DNA of 64,000 nt from Membranipora membranacea (lineage: Eukaryota > Bryozoa > Gymnolaemata > Cheilostomatida > Membraniporidae), in assembly GCA_914767715.1 (NCBI GenBank), contig OU612065.1, positions 28,830,001 through 28,894,000 on the forward strand, written 5' to 3'. Below the pieces are notes generated by a model that did no database searches, had not been told where the DNA came from, and was given only the letters and a program-made list of their open reading frames with translations. A program made the translations under genes and the position numbers. This document shows, in pieces, positions 47,072 to 58,764 of this stretch. Position 1 is the stretch's first letter; every line of letters starts with the position of its first letter.

Positions 47072-49743
47072 ATGAGGCCAATGAGGCCATCAACTGGTCA
47101 GAGTTTAAAAGAAATCCGATGGCTTTTTAATTTTTTCGCCTGCCGTTTGGCATGTTTTTTTATGTCAAAATTGGCCCTCGTTAAAAATGTTGCTGACGCC
47201 AATCTAAGAGGGGCAGCCCCGAACGGTTTTCCGTTCCAAAGTCAGCATGAAATTCAACACGGTATAGAGTAGGTTAGAAGGCAATCTATTTTTTAATCTG
47301 GCCGTAAAAAACACCAAGGGTCCCCCCTTTGTTACTTTTTATAATTTTAAAGTCGCTCTCATCTCTGTTCTATTTATCGTAGGATCTTCATATTCTGGAA
47401 TTTGAATGAGGCCAATGAGGCCATCAACTGGTCAGAGTTTAAAAGAAATCCGATGGCTTTTTAATTTTTTCGCCTGCCGTTTGGCATGTTTTTTTATGTC
47501 AAAATTGGCCCTCGTTAAAAATGTTGCTGACGCCAATCTAAGAGGGGCAGCCCCGAACGGTTTTCCGTTCCAAAGTCAGCATGAAATTCCACACGGTATA
47601 GAGTAGGTTAGAAGGCAATCTATTTTTTAATCTGGCCGTAAAAAACACCAAGGGTCACCCCTTTGTTACTTTTTATAATTTTAAAGTCGCTCTCATCTCT
47701 GTTCTATTTATCGTAGGATCTTCATATTCTGGAATTTGAATGAGGCCAATGAGGCCATCAACTGGTCAGAGTTTATAAGAAATCCGATGGCTTTTTAATT
47801 TTTTCGCCTGCCGTTTGGCATGTTTTTTTATGTCAAAATTGGCCCTCGTTAAAAATGTTGCTGACGCCAATCTAAGAGGGGCAGCCCCGAACGGTTTTCC
47901 GTTCCAAAGTCAGCATGAAATTCCACACGGTATAGAGTAGGTTAGAAGGCAATCTATTTTTTAATCTGGCCGTAAAAAACACCAAGGGTCCCCCCTTAGT
48001 TACTTTTTATAATTTTAAAGTCGCTCTCATCTCTGTTCTATTTATCGTAGGATCTTCATATTCTGGAATTTGAACGAGGCCAATGAGGCCATCAACTGGT
48101 CAGAGTTTAAAAGAAATCCGATGGCTTTTTAATTTTTTCGCCTGCCGTTTGGCATGTTTTTTTATGTCAAAATTAGCCCTCGTTAAAAATGTTGCTGACG
48201 CCAATCTAAGAGGGGCAGCCCCGAACGGTTTTCCGTTCCAAAGTCAGCATGAAATTCCACACGGTATAGAGTAGGTTAGAAGGCAATCTATTTTTTAATC
48301 TGGCCGTAAAAAACACCAAGGGTCCCCCCTTAGTTACTTTTTATAATTTTAAAGTCGCTCTCATCTCTGTTCTATTTATCGTAGGATCTTCATATTCTGG
48401 AATTTGAACGAGGCCAATGAGGCCATCAACTGGTCAGAGTTTAAAAGAAATCCGATGGCTTTTTAATCTTTTCGCCTGCCGTTTGGCATGTTTTTTTATG
48501 TCAAAATTGGCCCTCGTTAAAAATGTTGCTGACGCCAATCTAAGAGGGGCAGCCCCGAACGGTTTTCCGTTCCAAAGTCAGCATGAAATTCCACACGGTA
48601 TAGAGTAGGTTAGAAGGCAATCTATTTTTTAATCTGGCCGTAAAAAACACCAAGGGTCCCCCCTTTGTTACTTTTTATAATTTTAAAGTCGCTCTCATCT
48701 CTGTTCTATTTATCGTAGGATCTTCATATTCTGGAATTTGAATGAGGCCAATGAGGCCATCAACTGGTCAGAGTTTAAAAGAAATCCGATGGCTTTTTAA
48801 TTTTTTCGCCTGCCGTTTGGCATGTTTTTTTATGTCAAAATTGGCCCTCGTTAAAAATGTTGCTGACGCCAATCTAAGAGGGGCAGCCCCGAACGGTTTT
48901 CCGTTCCAAAGTCAGCATGAAATTCAACACGGTATAGAGTAGGTTAGAAGGCAATCTATTTTTTAATCTGGCCGTAAAAAACACCAAGGGTCCCCCCTTT
49001 GTTACTCTTTATAATTTTAAAGTCGCTCTCATCTCTGTTCTATTTATCGTAGGATCTTCATATTCTGGAATTTGAATGAGGCCAATGAGGCCATCAACTG
49101 GTCAGAGTTTAAAAGAAATCCGATGGCTTTTTAATTTTTTCGCCTGCCGTTTGGCATGTTTTTTTATGTCAAAATTGGCCCTCGTTAAAAATGTTGCTGA
49201 CGCCAATCTAAGAGGGGCAGCCCCGAACGGTTTTCCGTTCCAAAGTCAGCATGAAATTCAACACGGTATAGAGTAGGTTAGAAGGCAATCTATTTTTTAA
49301 TCTGGCCGTAAAAAACACCAAGGGTCCCCCCTTTGTTACTTTTTATAATTTTAAAGTCGCTCTCATCTCTGTTCTATTTATCGTAGGATCTTCATATTCT
49401 GGAATTTGAATGAGGCCAATGAGGCCATCAACTGGTCAGAGTTTAAAAGAAATCCGATGGCTTTTTAATTTTTTCGCCTGCCGTTTGGCATGTTTTTTTA
49501 TGTCAAAATTGGCCCTCGTTAAAAATGTTGCTGACGCCAATCTAAGAGGGGCAGCCCCGAACGGTTTTCCGTTCCAAAGTCAGCATGAAATTCCACACGG
49601 TATAGAGTAGGTTAGAAGGCAATCTATTTTTTAATCTGGCCGTAAAAAACACCAAGGGTCCCCCCTTTGTTACTTTTTATAATTTTAAAGTCGCTCTCAT
49701 CTCTGTTCTATTTATCGTAGGATCTTCATATTCTGGAATTTGA
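47072..49743 (+). repeat. 8-monomer higher-order repeat, copy A (2,672 bp)
   Basis: Units: 47072 (TTCAACACGG), 47406 (ending GGGTCACCCC), 47740 (GTTTATAAG), 48074 (preceded by CCCTTAGTTAC, with GAACGAGG), 48408 (GAACGAGG and AATCTTTTCGCC), 48742, 49076 (both TTCAACACGG) and 49410. The first five recur in order from 49744 at an exact 2,672-bp offset. Confidence 0.85.
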
Positions 49744-51413
49744 ATGAGGCCAATGAGGCCATCAACTGGTCAGAGTTTAAAAGAAATCCGATGGCTTTTT
49801 AATTTTTTCGCCTGCCGTTTGGCATGTTTTTTTATGTCAAAATTGGCCCTCGTTAAAAATGTTGCTGACGCCAATCTAAGAGGGGCAGCCCCGAACGGTT
49901 TTCCGTTCCAAAGTCAGCATGAAATTCAACACGGTATAGAGTAGGTTAGAAGGCAATCTATTTTTTAATCTGGCCGTAAAAAACACCAAGGGTCCCCCCT
50001 TTGTTACTTTTTATAATTTTAAAGTCGCTCTCATCTCTGTTCTATTTATCGTAGGATCTTCATATTCTGGAATTTGAATGAGGCCAATGAGGCCATCAAC
50101 TGGTCAGAGTTTAAAAGAAATCCGATGGCTTTTTAATTTTTTCGCCTGCCGTTTGGCATGTTTTTTTATGTCAAAATTGGCCCTCGTTAAAAATGTTGCT
50201 GACGCCAATCTAAGAGGGGCAGCCCCGAACGGTTTTCCGTTCCAAAGTCAGCATGAAATTCCACACGGTATAGAGTAGGTTAGAAGGCAATCTATTTTTT
50301 AATCTGGCCGTAAAAAACACCAAGGGTCACCCCTTTGTTACTTTTTATAATTTTAAAGTCGCTCTCATCTCTGTTCTATTTATCGTAGGATCTTCATATT
50401 CTGGAATTTGAATGAGGCCAATGAGGCCATCAACTGGTCAGAGTTTATAAGAAATCCGATGGCTTTTTAATTTTTTCGCCTGCCGTTTGGCATGTTTTTT
50501 TATGTCAAAATTGGCCCTCGTTAAAAATGTTGCTGACGCCAATCTAAGAGGGGCAGCCCCGAACGGTTTTCCGTTCCAAAGTCAGCATGAAATTCCACAC
50601 GGTATAGAGTAGGTTAGAAGGCAATCTATTTTTTAATCTGGCCGTAAAAAACACCAAGGGTCCCCCCTTAGTTACTTTTTATAATTTTAAAGTCGCTCTC
50701 ATCTCTGTTCTATTTATCGTAGGATCTTCATATTCTGGAATTTGAACGAGGCCAATGAGGCCATCAACTGGTCAGAGTTTAAAAGAAATCCGATGGCTTT
50801 TTAATTTTTTCGCCTGCCGTTTGGCATGTTTTTTTATGTCAAAATTGGCCCTCGTTAAAAATGTTGCTGACGCCAATCTAAGAGGGGCAGCCCCGAACGG
50901 TTTTCCGTTCCAAAGTCAGCATGAAATTCCACACAGTATAGAGTAGGTTAGAAGGCAATCTATTTTTTAATCTGGCCGTAAAAAACACCAAGGGTCCCCC
51001 CTTAGTTACTTTTTATAATTTTAAAGTCGCTCTCATCTCTGTTCTATTTATCGTAGGATCTTCATATTCTGGAATTTGAACGAGGCCAATGAGGCCATCA
51101 ACTGGTCAGAGTTTAAAAGAAATCCGATGGCTTTTTAATCTTTTCGCCTGCCGTTTGGCATGTTTTTTTATGTCAAAATTGGCCCTCGTTAAAAATGTTG
51201 CTGACGCCAATCTAAGAGGGGCAGCCCCGAACGGTTTTCCGTTCCAAAGTCAGCATGAAATTCCACACGGTATAGAGTAGGTTAGAAGGCAATCTATTTT
51301 TTAATCTGGCCGTAAAAAACACCAAGGGTCCCCCCTTTGTTACTTTTTATAATTTTAAAGTCGCTCTCATCTCTGTTCTATTTATCGTAGGATCTTCATA
51401 TTCTGGAATTTGA
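49744..51413 (+). repeat. 8-mer, partial copy B (five monomers) running into the 24-mer
   Basis: 49744 (TTCAACACGG), 50078 (ending GGGTCACCCC), 50412 (GTTTATAAG), 50746 (CTTAGTTAC and GAACGAGG, plus private CACAGTATAG) and 51080 (AATCTTTTCGCC) match 47072-48741. After 51413 the order changes to 51414 (AAATGCGATGG), so the correspondence ends at five monomers. Confidence 0.83.
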
Positions 51414-52417
51414 ATGAGGCCAATGAGGCCATCAACTGGTCAGAGTTTAAAAGAAATGCGATGGCTTTTTAATTTTTTCGCCTGCCGTTTGGCATGTTTT
51501 TTTATGTCAAAATTGGCCCTCGTTAAAAATGTTGCTGACGCCAATCTAAGAGGGGCAGCCCCGAACGGTTTTCCGTTCCAAAGTCAGCATGAAATTCCAC
51601 ACGGTATAGAGTAGGTTAGAAGGCAATCTATTTTTTTAATCTGGCCGTAAAAAACACCAAGGGTCCCCCCTTTGTTACTTTTTATAATTTTAAAGTCGCT
51701 CTCATCTCTGTTCTATTTATCGTAGGATCTTCATATTCTGGAATTTGAACGAGGCCAATGAGGCCATCAACTGGTCAGAGTTTAAAAGAAATCCGATGGC
51801 TTTTTAATTTTTTCGCCTGCCGTTTGGCATGTTTTTTTATGTCAAAATTGGCCCTCGTTAAAAATGTTGCTGACGCCAATCTAAGAGGGGCAGCCCCGAA
51901 CGGTTTTCCGTTCCAAAGTCAGCATGAAATTCCACACGGTATAGAGTAGGTTAGAAGGCAATCTATTTTTTAATCTGGCCATAAAAAACACCAAGGGTCC
52001 CCCCTTTGTTACTTTTTATAATTTTAAAGTCGCTCTCATCTCTGTTCTAGTTATCGTAGGATCTTCATATTCTGGAATTTGAATGAGGCCAATGAGGCCA
52101 TCAACTGGTCAGAGTTTAAAAGAAATCCGATGGCTTTTTAATTTTTTTCGCCTGCCGTTTGGCATGTTTTTTTATGTCAAAATTGGCCCTCGTTAAAAAT
52201 GTTGCTGACGCCAATCTAAGAGGGGCAGCCCCGAACGGTTTTCCGTTCCAAAGTCAGCATGAAATTCCACACGGTATAGAGTAGGTTAGAAGGCAATCTA
52301 TTTTTTAATCTGGCCGTAAAAAACACCAAGGGTCCCCCCTTTGTTACTTTTTATAATGTTAAAGTCGCTCTCATCTCTGTTCTAGTTATCGTAGGATCTT
52401 CATCTTCTGGAATTTGA

Positions 52418-52750
52418 ATGTGGCCAATGAGGCCATCAACTGGTCAGAGTTTAAAAGTAATCCGATGGCTTTTTATTTTTTTCGCCTGCGGTTTGGCATG
52501 TTTTTTTATGTCAAAATTGGCCCTCGTTAAAAATGTTGCTGACGCCAATCTAAGAGGGGCAGCCCCGAACGGTCTCCGTTCCAAAGTCAGCATGAAATTC
52601 CACACGGTATAGAGTAGGTTAGAAGGCAATCTATTTTTTAATCTGGCCGTAAAAAACACCAAGGGTCCCCCCTTTGTTACTTTTTATAATTTTAAAGTCG
52701 CTCTCATCTCTGTTCTATTTATAGTAGGATCTTCATATTCTGGAATTTGA
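52418..52750 (+). repeat. GAATGTGG-type monomer with 2-bp deletion
   Basis: This unit has GAATGTGG for GAATGAGG, AAAAGTAATCC, TTTTTATTTTTTTCGCC, GCGGTTTGG, and GGTCTCCG in place of GGTTTTCCG, a net loss of two bases in the loop of the dyad. Sister units lie at 55759 and 60437. The deletion shifts the internal frame and opens a 72-codon frame on the opposite strand, which I treat as accidental. Confidence 0.85.
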
Positions 52751-55700
52751 ATGAGGCCAATGAGGCCATCAACTGGTCAGAGTTTAAAAGAAATCCGATG
52801 GCTTTTTAATTTTTTCGCCTGCCGTTTGGCATGTTTTATTATGTCAAAATTGGCCCTCGTTAAAAATGTTGCTGACGCCAATCTAAGAGGGGCAGCCCCG
52901 AACGGTTTTCCGTTCCAAAGTCAGCATGAAATTCCACACGGTATAGAGTAGGTTAGAAGGCAATCTATTTTTTAATCTGGCCGTAAAAAACACCAAGGGT
53001 CCCCCCTTTGTTACTTTTTATAATTTTAAAGTCGCTCTCATCTCTGTTCTATTTATCGTAGGATCTTCATATTCTGGAATTTGAATAAGGCCAATGAGGC
53101 CATCAACTGGTCAGAGTTTAAAAGAAATCCGATGGCTTTTTAATTTTTTCGCCTGCCGTTTGGCATGTTTTTTTATGTCAAAATTGGCCCTCGTTAAAAA
53201 TGTTGCTGACGCCAATCTAAGAGGGGCAGCCCCGAACGGTTTTCCGTTCCGAAGTCAGCATGAAATTCCACACGGTATAGAGTAGGTTAGAAGGCAAATT
53301 ATTTTTTAATCTGGCCGTAAAAAACACCAAGGGTCCCCCCTTTGTTACTTTTTATAATGTTAAAGTCGCTCTCATCTCTGTTCTAGTTATCGTAGGATCT
53401 TCATATTCTGGAATTTGAATGAGGCCAATGAGGCCATCAACTGGTCAGAGTTTAAAAGAAATCCGATGGCTTTTTAGTTTTTTCGCCTGCCGTTTGGCAT
53501 GTTTTTTTATGTCAAAATTGGCCCTCGTTAAAAATGTTGCTGACGCCAATCTAAGAGGGGCAGCCCCGAACGGTTTTCCGTTCCAAAGTCAGCATGAAAT
53601 TCCACACGGTATAGAGTAGGTTAGAAGGCAATCTATTTTTTAATCTGGCCGTAAAAAACACCAAGGGTCCCCCCTTTGTTACTTTTTATAATTTTAAAGT
53701 CGCTCTCATCTCTGTTCTATTTATCGTAGGATCTTCATATTCTGGAATTTGAATAAGGCCAATGAGGCCATCAACTGGTCAGAGTTTAAAAGAAATCCGA
53801 TGGCTTTTTAATTTTTTCGCCTGCCGTTTGGCATGTTTTTTTATGTCAAAATTGGCCCTCGTTAAAAATGTTGCTGACGCCAATCTAAGAGGGGCAGCCC
53901 CGAACGGTTTTCCGTTCCAAAGTCAGCATGAAATTCAACACGGTATAGAGTAGGTTAGAAGGCAATCTATTTTTTAATCTGGCCGTAAAAAACACCAAGG
54001 GTCCCCCCTTTGTTACTTTTTATAATTTTAAAGTCGCTCTCATCTCTGTTCTATTTATCGTAGGATCTTCATATTCTGGAATTTGAATGAGGCCAATGAG
54101 GCCATCAACTGGTCAGAGTTTAAAAGAAATCCGATGGCTTTTTAATTTTTTCGCCTGCCGTTTGGCATGTTTTTTTATGTCAAAATTGGCCCTCGTTAAA
54201 AATGTTGCTGACGCCAATCTAAGAGGGGCAGCCCCGAACGGTTTTCCGTTCCAAAGTCAGCATGAAATTCCACACGGTATAGAGTAGGTTAGAAGGCAAT
54301 CTATTTTTTAATCTGGCCGTAAAAAACACCAAGGGTCCCCCCTTAGTTACTTTTTATAATTTTAAAGTCGCTCTCATCTCTGTTCTATTTATCGTAGGAT
54401 CTTCATATTCTGGAATTTGAACGAGGCCAATGAGGCCATCAACTGGTCAGAGTTTAAAAGAAATCCGATGGCTTTTTAATCTTTTCGCCTGCCGTTTGGC
54501 ATGTTTTTTTATGTCAAAATTGGCCCTCGTTAAAAATGTTGCTGACGCCAATCTAAGAGGGGCAGCCCCGAACGGTTTTCCGTTCCAAAGTCAGCATGAA
54601 ATTCCACACGGTATAGAGTAGGTTAGAAGGCAATCTATTTTTTAATCTGGCCGTAAAAAACACCAAGGGTCCCCCCTTTGTTACTTTTTATAATTTTAAA
54701 GTCGCTCTCATCTCTGTTCTATTTATCGTAGGATCTTCATATTCTGGAATTTGAATGAGGCCAATGAGGCCATCAACTGGTCAGAGTTTAAAAGAAATGC
54801 GATGGCTTTTTAATTTTTTCGCCTGCCGTTTGGCATGTTTTTTTATGTCAAAATTGGCCCTCGTTAAAAATGTTGCTGACGCCAATCTAAGAGGGGCAGC
54901 CCCGAACGGTTTTCCGTTCCAAAGTCAGCATGAAATTCCACACGGTATAGAGTAGGTTAGAAGGCAATCTATTTTTTTAATCTGGCCGTAAAAAACACCA
55001 AGGGTCCCCCCTTAGTTACTTTTTATAATTTTAAAGTCGCTCTCATCTCTGTTCTATTTATCGTAGGATCTTCATATTCTGGAATTTGAACGAGGCCAAT
55101 GAGGCCATCAACTGGTCAGAGTTTAAAAGAAATCCGATGGCTTTTTAATTTTTTCGCCTGCCGTTTGGCATGTTTTTTTATGTCAAAATTGGCCCTCGTT
55201 AAAAATGTTGCTGACGCCAATCTAAGAGGGGCAGCCCCGAACGGTTTTCCGTTCCAAAGTCAGCATGAAATTCCACACGGTATAGAGTAGGTTAGAAGGC
55301 AATCTATTTTTTAATCTGGCCGTAAAAAACACCAAGGGTCCCCCCTTTGTTACTTTTTATAATTTTAAAGTCGCTCTCATCTCTGTTCTAGTTATCGTAG
55401 GATCTTCATATTCTGGAATTTGAATGAGGCCAATGAGGCCATCAACTGGTCAGAGTTTAAAAGAAATCCGATGGCTTTTTAATTTTTTTCGCCTGCCGTT
55501 TGGCATGTTTTTTTATGTCAAAATTGGCCCTCGTTAAAAATGTTGCTGACGCCAATCTAAGAGGGGCAGCCCCGAACGGTTTTCCGTTCCAAAGTCAGCA
55601 TGAAATTCCACACGGTATAGAGTAGGTTAGAAGGCAATCTATTTTTTAATCTGGCCGTAAAAAACACCAAGGGTCCCCCCTTTGTTACTTTTTATAATGT

Positions 55701-57428
55701 TAAAGTCGCTCTCATCTCTGTTCTAGTTATCGTAGGATCTTCATCTTCTGGAATTTGAATGTGGCCAATGAGGCCATCAACTGGTCAGAGTTTAAAAGAA
55801 ATCCGATGGCTTTTTATTTTTTTCGCCTGCGGTTTGGCATGTTTTTTTATGTCAAAATTGGCCCTCGTTAAAAATGTTGCTGACGCCAATCTAAGAGGGG
55901 CAGCCCCGAACGGTCTCCGTTCCAAAGTCAGCATGAAATTCCACACGGTATAGAGTAGGTTAGAAGGCAATCTATTTTTTAATCTGGCCGTAAAAAACAC
56001 CAAGGGTCCCCCCTTTGTTACTTTTTATAATTTTAAAGTCGCTCTCATCTCTGTTCTATTTATCGTAGGATCTTCATATTCTGGAATTTGAATGAGGCCA
56101 ATGAGGCCATCAACTGGTCAGAGTTTAAAAGAAATCCGATGGCTTTTTAATCTTTTCGCCTGCCGTTTGGCATGTTTTATTATGTCAAAATTGGCCCTCG
56201 TTAAAAATGTTGCTGACGCCAATCTAAGAGGGGCAGCCCCGAACGGTTTTCCGTTCCAAAGTCAGCATGAAATTCCACACGGTATAGAGTAGGTTAGAAG
56301 GCAATCTATTTTTTAATCTGGCCGTAAAACACACCAAGGGTCCCCCCTTTGTTACTTTTTATAATTTTAAAGTCGCTCTCATCTCTGTTCTATTTATCGT
56401 AGGATCTTCATATTCTGGAATTTGAATGAGGCCAATGAGGCCATCAACTGGTCAGAGTTTAAAAGAGATCCGATGGCTTTTTAATTTTTTCGCCTGCCGT
56501 TTGGCATGTTTTTTTATGTCAAAATTGGCCCTCGTTAAAAATGTTGCTGACGCCAATCTAAGAGGGGCAGCCCCGAACCGTTTTACGTTCCAAAGTCAGC
56601 ATGAAATTCCACACGGTATAGAGTAGGTTAGAAGGCAATCTATTTTTTAATCTGGCCGTAAAAAACACCAAGGGTCCCCCCTTTGTTACTTTTTATAATT
56701 TTAAAGTCGCTCTCATCTCTGTTCTATTTATCGTAGGATCTTCATATTCTGGAATTTGAATGAGGCCAATGAGGCCATCAACTGGTCAGAGTTTAAAAGA
56801 AATCCGATGGCTTTTTAATTTTTTCGCCTGCCGTTTGGCATGTTTTTTTATGTCAAAATTGGCCCTCGTTAAAAATGTTGCTGACGCCAATCTAAGAGGG
56901 GCAGCCCCGAACGGTTTTCCGTTCCAAAGTCAGCATGAAATTCCACACGGTATAGAGTAGGTTAGAAGGCAATCTATTTTTTAATCTGGCCGTAAAAAAC
57001 ACCAAGGGTCCCCCCTTTGTTACTTTTTATAATTTTAAAGTCGCTCTCATCTCTGTTCTATTTATCGTAGGATCTTCACATTCTGGAATTTGAATGAGGC
57101 CAATGAGGCCATCAACTGGTCAGAGCTTAAAAGAAATTCGATGGCTTTTTAATTTTTTTCGCCTGCCGTTTGGCATGTTTTTTTATGTCAAAATTGGCCC
57201 TCGTTAAAAATGTTGCTGACGCCAATCTAAGAGGGGCAGCCCCGAACGGTTTTCCGTTCCAAAGTCAGCATGAAATTCCACACGGTATAGAGTAGGTTAG
57301 AAGGCAATCTATTTTTTAATCTGGCCGTAAAAAACACCAAGGGTCCCCCCTTTGTTACTTTTTATAATGTTAAAGTCGCTCTCATCTCTGTTCTAGTTAT
57401 CGTAGGATCTTCATCTTCTGGAATTTGA

Positions 57429-57762
57429 ATGTGGCCAATGAGGCCATCAACTGGTCAGAGTTTAAAAGAAATCCGATGGCTTTTTATTTTTTTCGCCTGC
57501 GGTTTGGCATGTTTTATTATGTCAAAATTGGCCCTCGTTAAAAATGTTGCTGACGCCAATCTAAGAGGGGCAGCCCCGAACGGTTTTCCGTTCCAAAGTC
57601 AGCATGAAATTCCACACGGTATAGAGTAGGTTAGAAGGCAATCTATTTTTTAATCTGGCCGTAAAAAACACCAAGGGTCCCCCCTTTGTTACTTTTTATA
57701 ATTTTAAAGTCGCTCTCATCTCTGTTCTATTTATCGTAGGATCTTCATATTCTGGAATTTGA
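57429..57762 (+). repeat. Chimeric monomer (in-register fusion of two neighbouring types)
   Basis: The left part has the GAATGTGG, TTTTTATTTTTTTCGCC and GCGGTTTGG markers of monomer 55759. The right part has CATGTTTTATTATG and an intact GGTTTTCCG like monomer 56092, and it lacks the 2-bp deletion (GGTCTCCG) that 55759 carries downstream. It is followed by 57763, which matches 56426. The exchange lies between 57501 and 57516 and removed exactly one monomer from the series. Confidence 0.85.
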
Positions 57763-58764
57763 ATGAGGCCAATGAGGCCATCAACTGGTCAGAGTTTAAA
57801 AGAGATCCGATGGCTTTTTAATTTTTTCGCCTGCCGTTTGGCATGTTTTTTTATGTCAAAATTGGCCCTCGTTAAAAATGTTGCTGACGCCAATCTAAGA
57901 GGGGCAGCCCCGAACCGTTTTACGTTCCAAAGTCAGCATGAAATTCCACACGGTATAGAGTAGGTTAGAAGGCAATCTATTTTTTAATCTGGCCGTAAAA
58001 AACACCAAGGGTCCCCCCTTTGTTACTTTTTATAATTTTAAAGTCGCTCTCATCTCTGTTCTATTTATCGTAGAATCTTCATATTCTGGAATTTGAATGA
58101 GGCCAACGAGGCCATCAACTGGTCAGAGTTTAAAAGAAATCCGATGGCTTTTTAATTTTTTCGCCTGCCGTTTGGCATGTTTTATTATGTCAAAATTGGC
58201 CCTCGTTAAAAATGTTGCTGACGCCAATCTAAGAGGGGCAGCCCCGAACGGTTTTCCGTTCCAAAGTCAGCATGAAATTCCACACGGTATAGAGTAGGTT
58301 AGAAGGCAATCTATTTTTTAATCTGGCCGTAAAAAACACCAAGGGTCCCCCCTTTGTTACTTTTTATAATTTTAAAGTCGCTCTCATCTCTGTTCTATTT
58401 ATCGTAGGATCTTCATATTCTGGAATTTGAATGAGGCCAATGAGGCCATCAACTGGTCAGAGTTTAAAAGAGATCCGATGGCTTTTTAATTTTTTCGCCT
58501 GCCGTTTGGCATGTTTTTTTATGTCAAAATTGGCCCTCGTTAAAAATGTTGCTGACGCCAATCTAAGAGGGGCAGCCCCGAACGGTTTTCCGTTCCAAAG
58601 TCAGCATGAAATTCCACACGGTATAGAGTAGGTTAGAAGGCAATCTATTTTTTAATCTGGCCGTAAAAAACACCAAGGGTCCCCCCTTAGTTACTTTTTA
58701 TAATTTTAAAGTCGCTCTCATCTCTGTTCTATTTATCGTAGGATCTTCATATTCTGGAATTTGA

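Larger units (their letters stand above)
50746..58764 (+). repeat. 24-monomer higher-order repeat, copy A (8,019 bp)
   Basis: Units start at 50746, 51080, 51414, 51749, 52083, 52418, 52751, 53085, 53419, 53753, 54087, 54421, 54755, 55090, 55424, 55759, 56092, 56426, 56760, 57094, 57429, 57763, 58097 and 58431. Private markers repeated 8,019 bp later are CACAGTATAG (50746/58765), GGCCATAAAAAAC (near 51979/59998), AAAAGTAATCC (52418/60437), TATAGTAGG (before 52751/60770) and TTTTTAGTTTT (53419/61438). Inside the block, the run from 51080 recurs at 54421 (AATCTTTTCGCC; AAATGCG; GAACGAGG; CTAGTTATCG; GAATGTGG), so the block is itself made of two related halves of 10 and 14 monomers. Confidence 0.88.

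Noticed and set aside
52444-52662. Minus-strand 72-aa ORFs at 52444, 55785 and 60463
   Set aside because: They appear only in the three units with the 2-bp GGTCTCCG deletion, which shifts the opposite-strand frame. They are a by-product of the deletion and its copying within the 24-mer.
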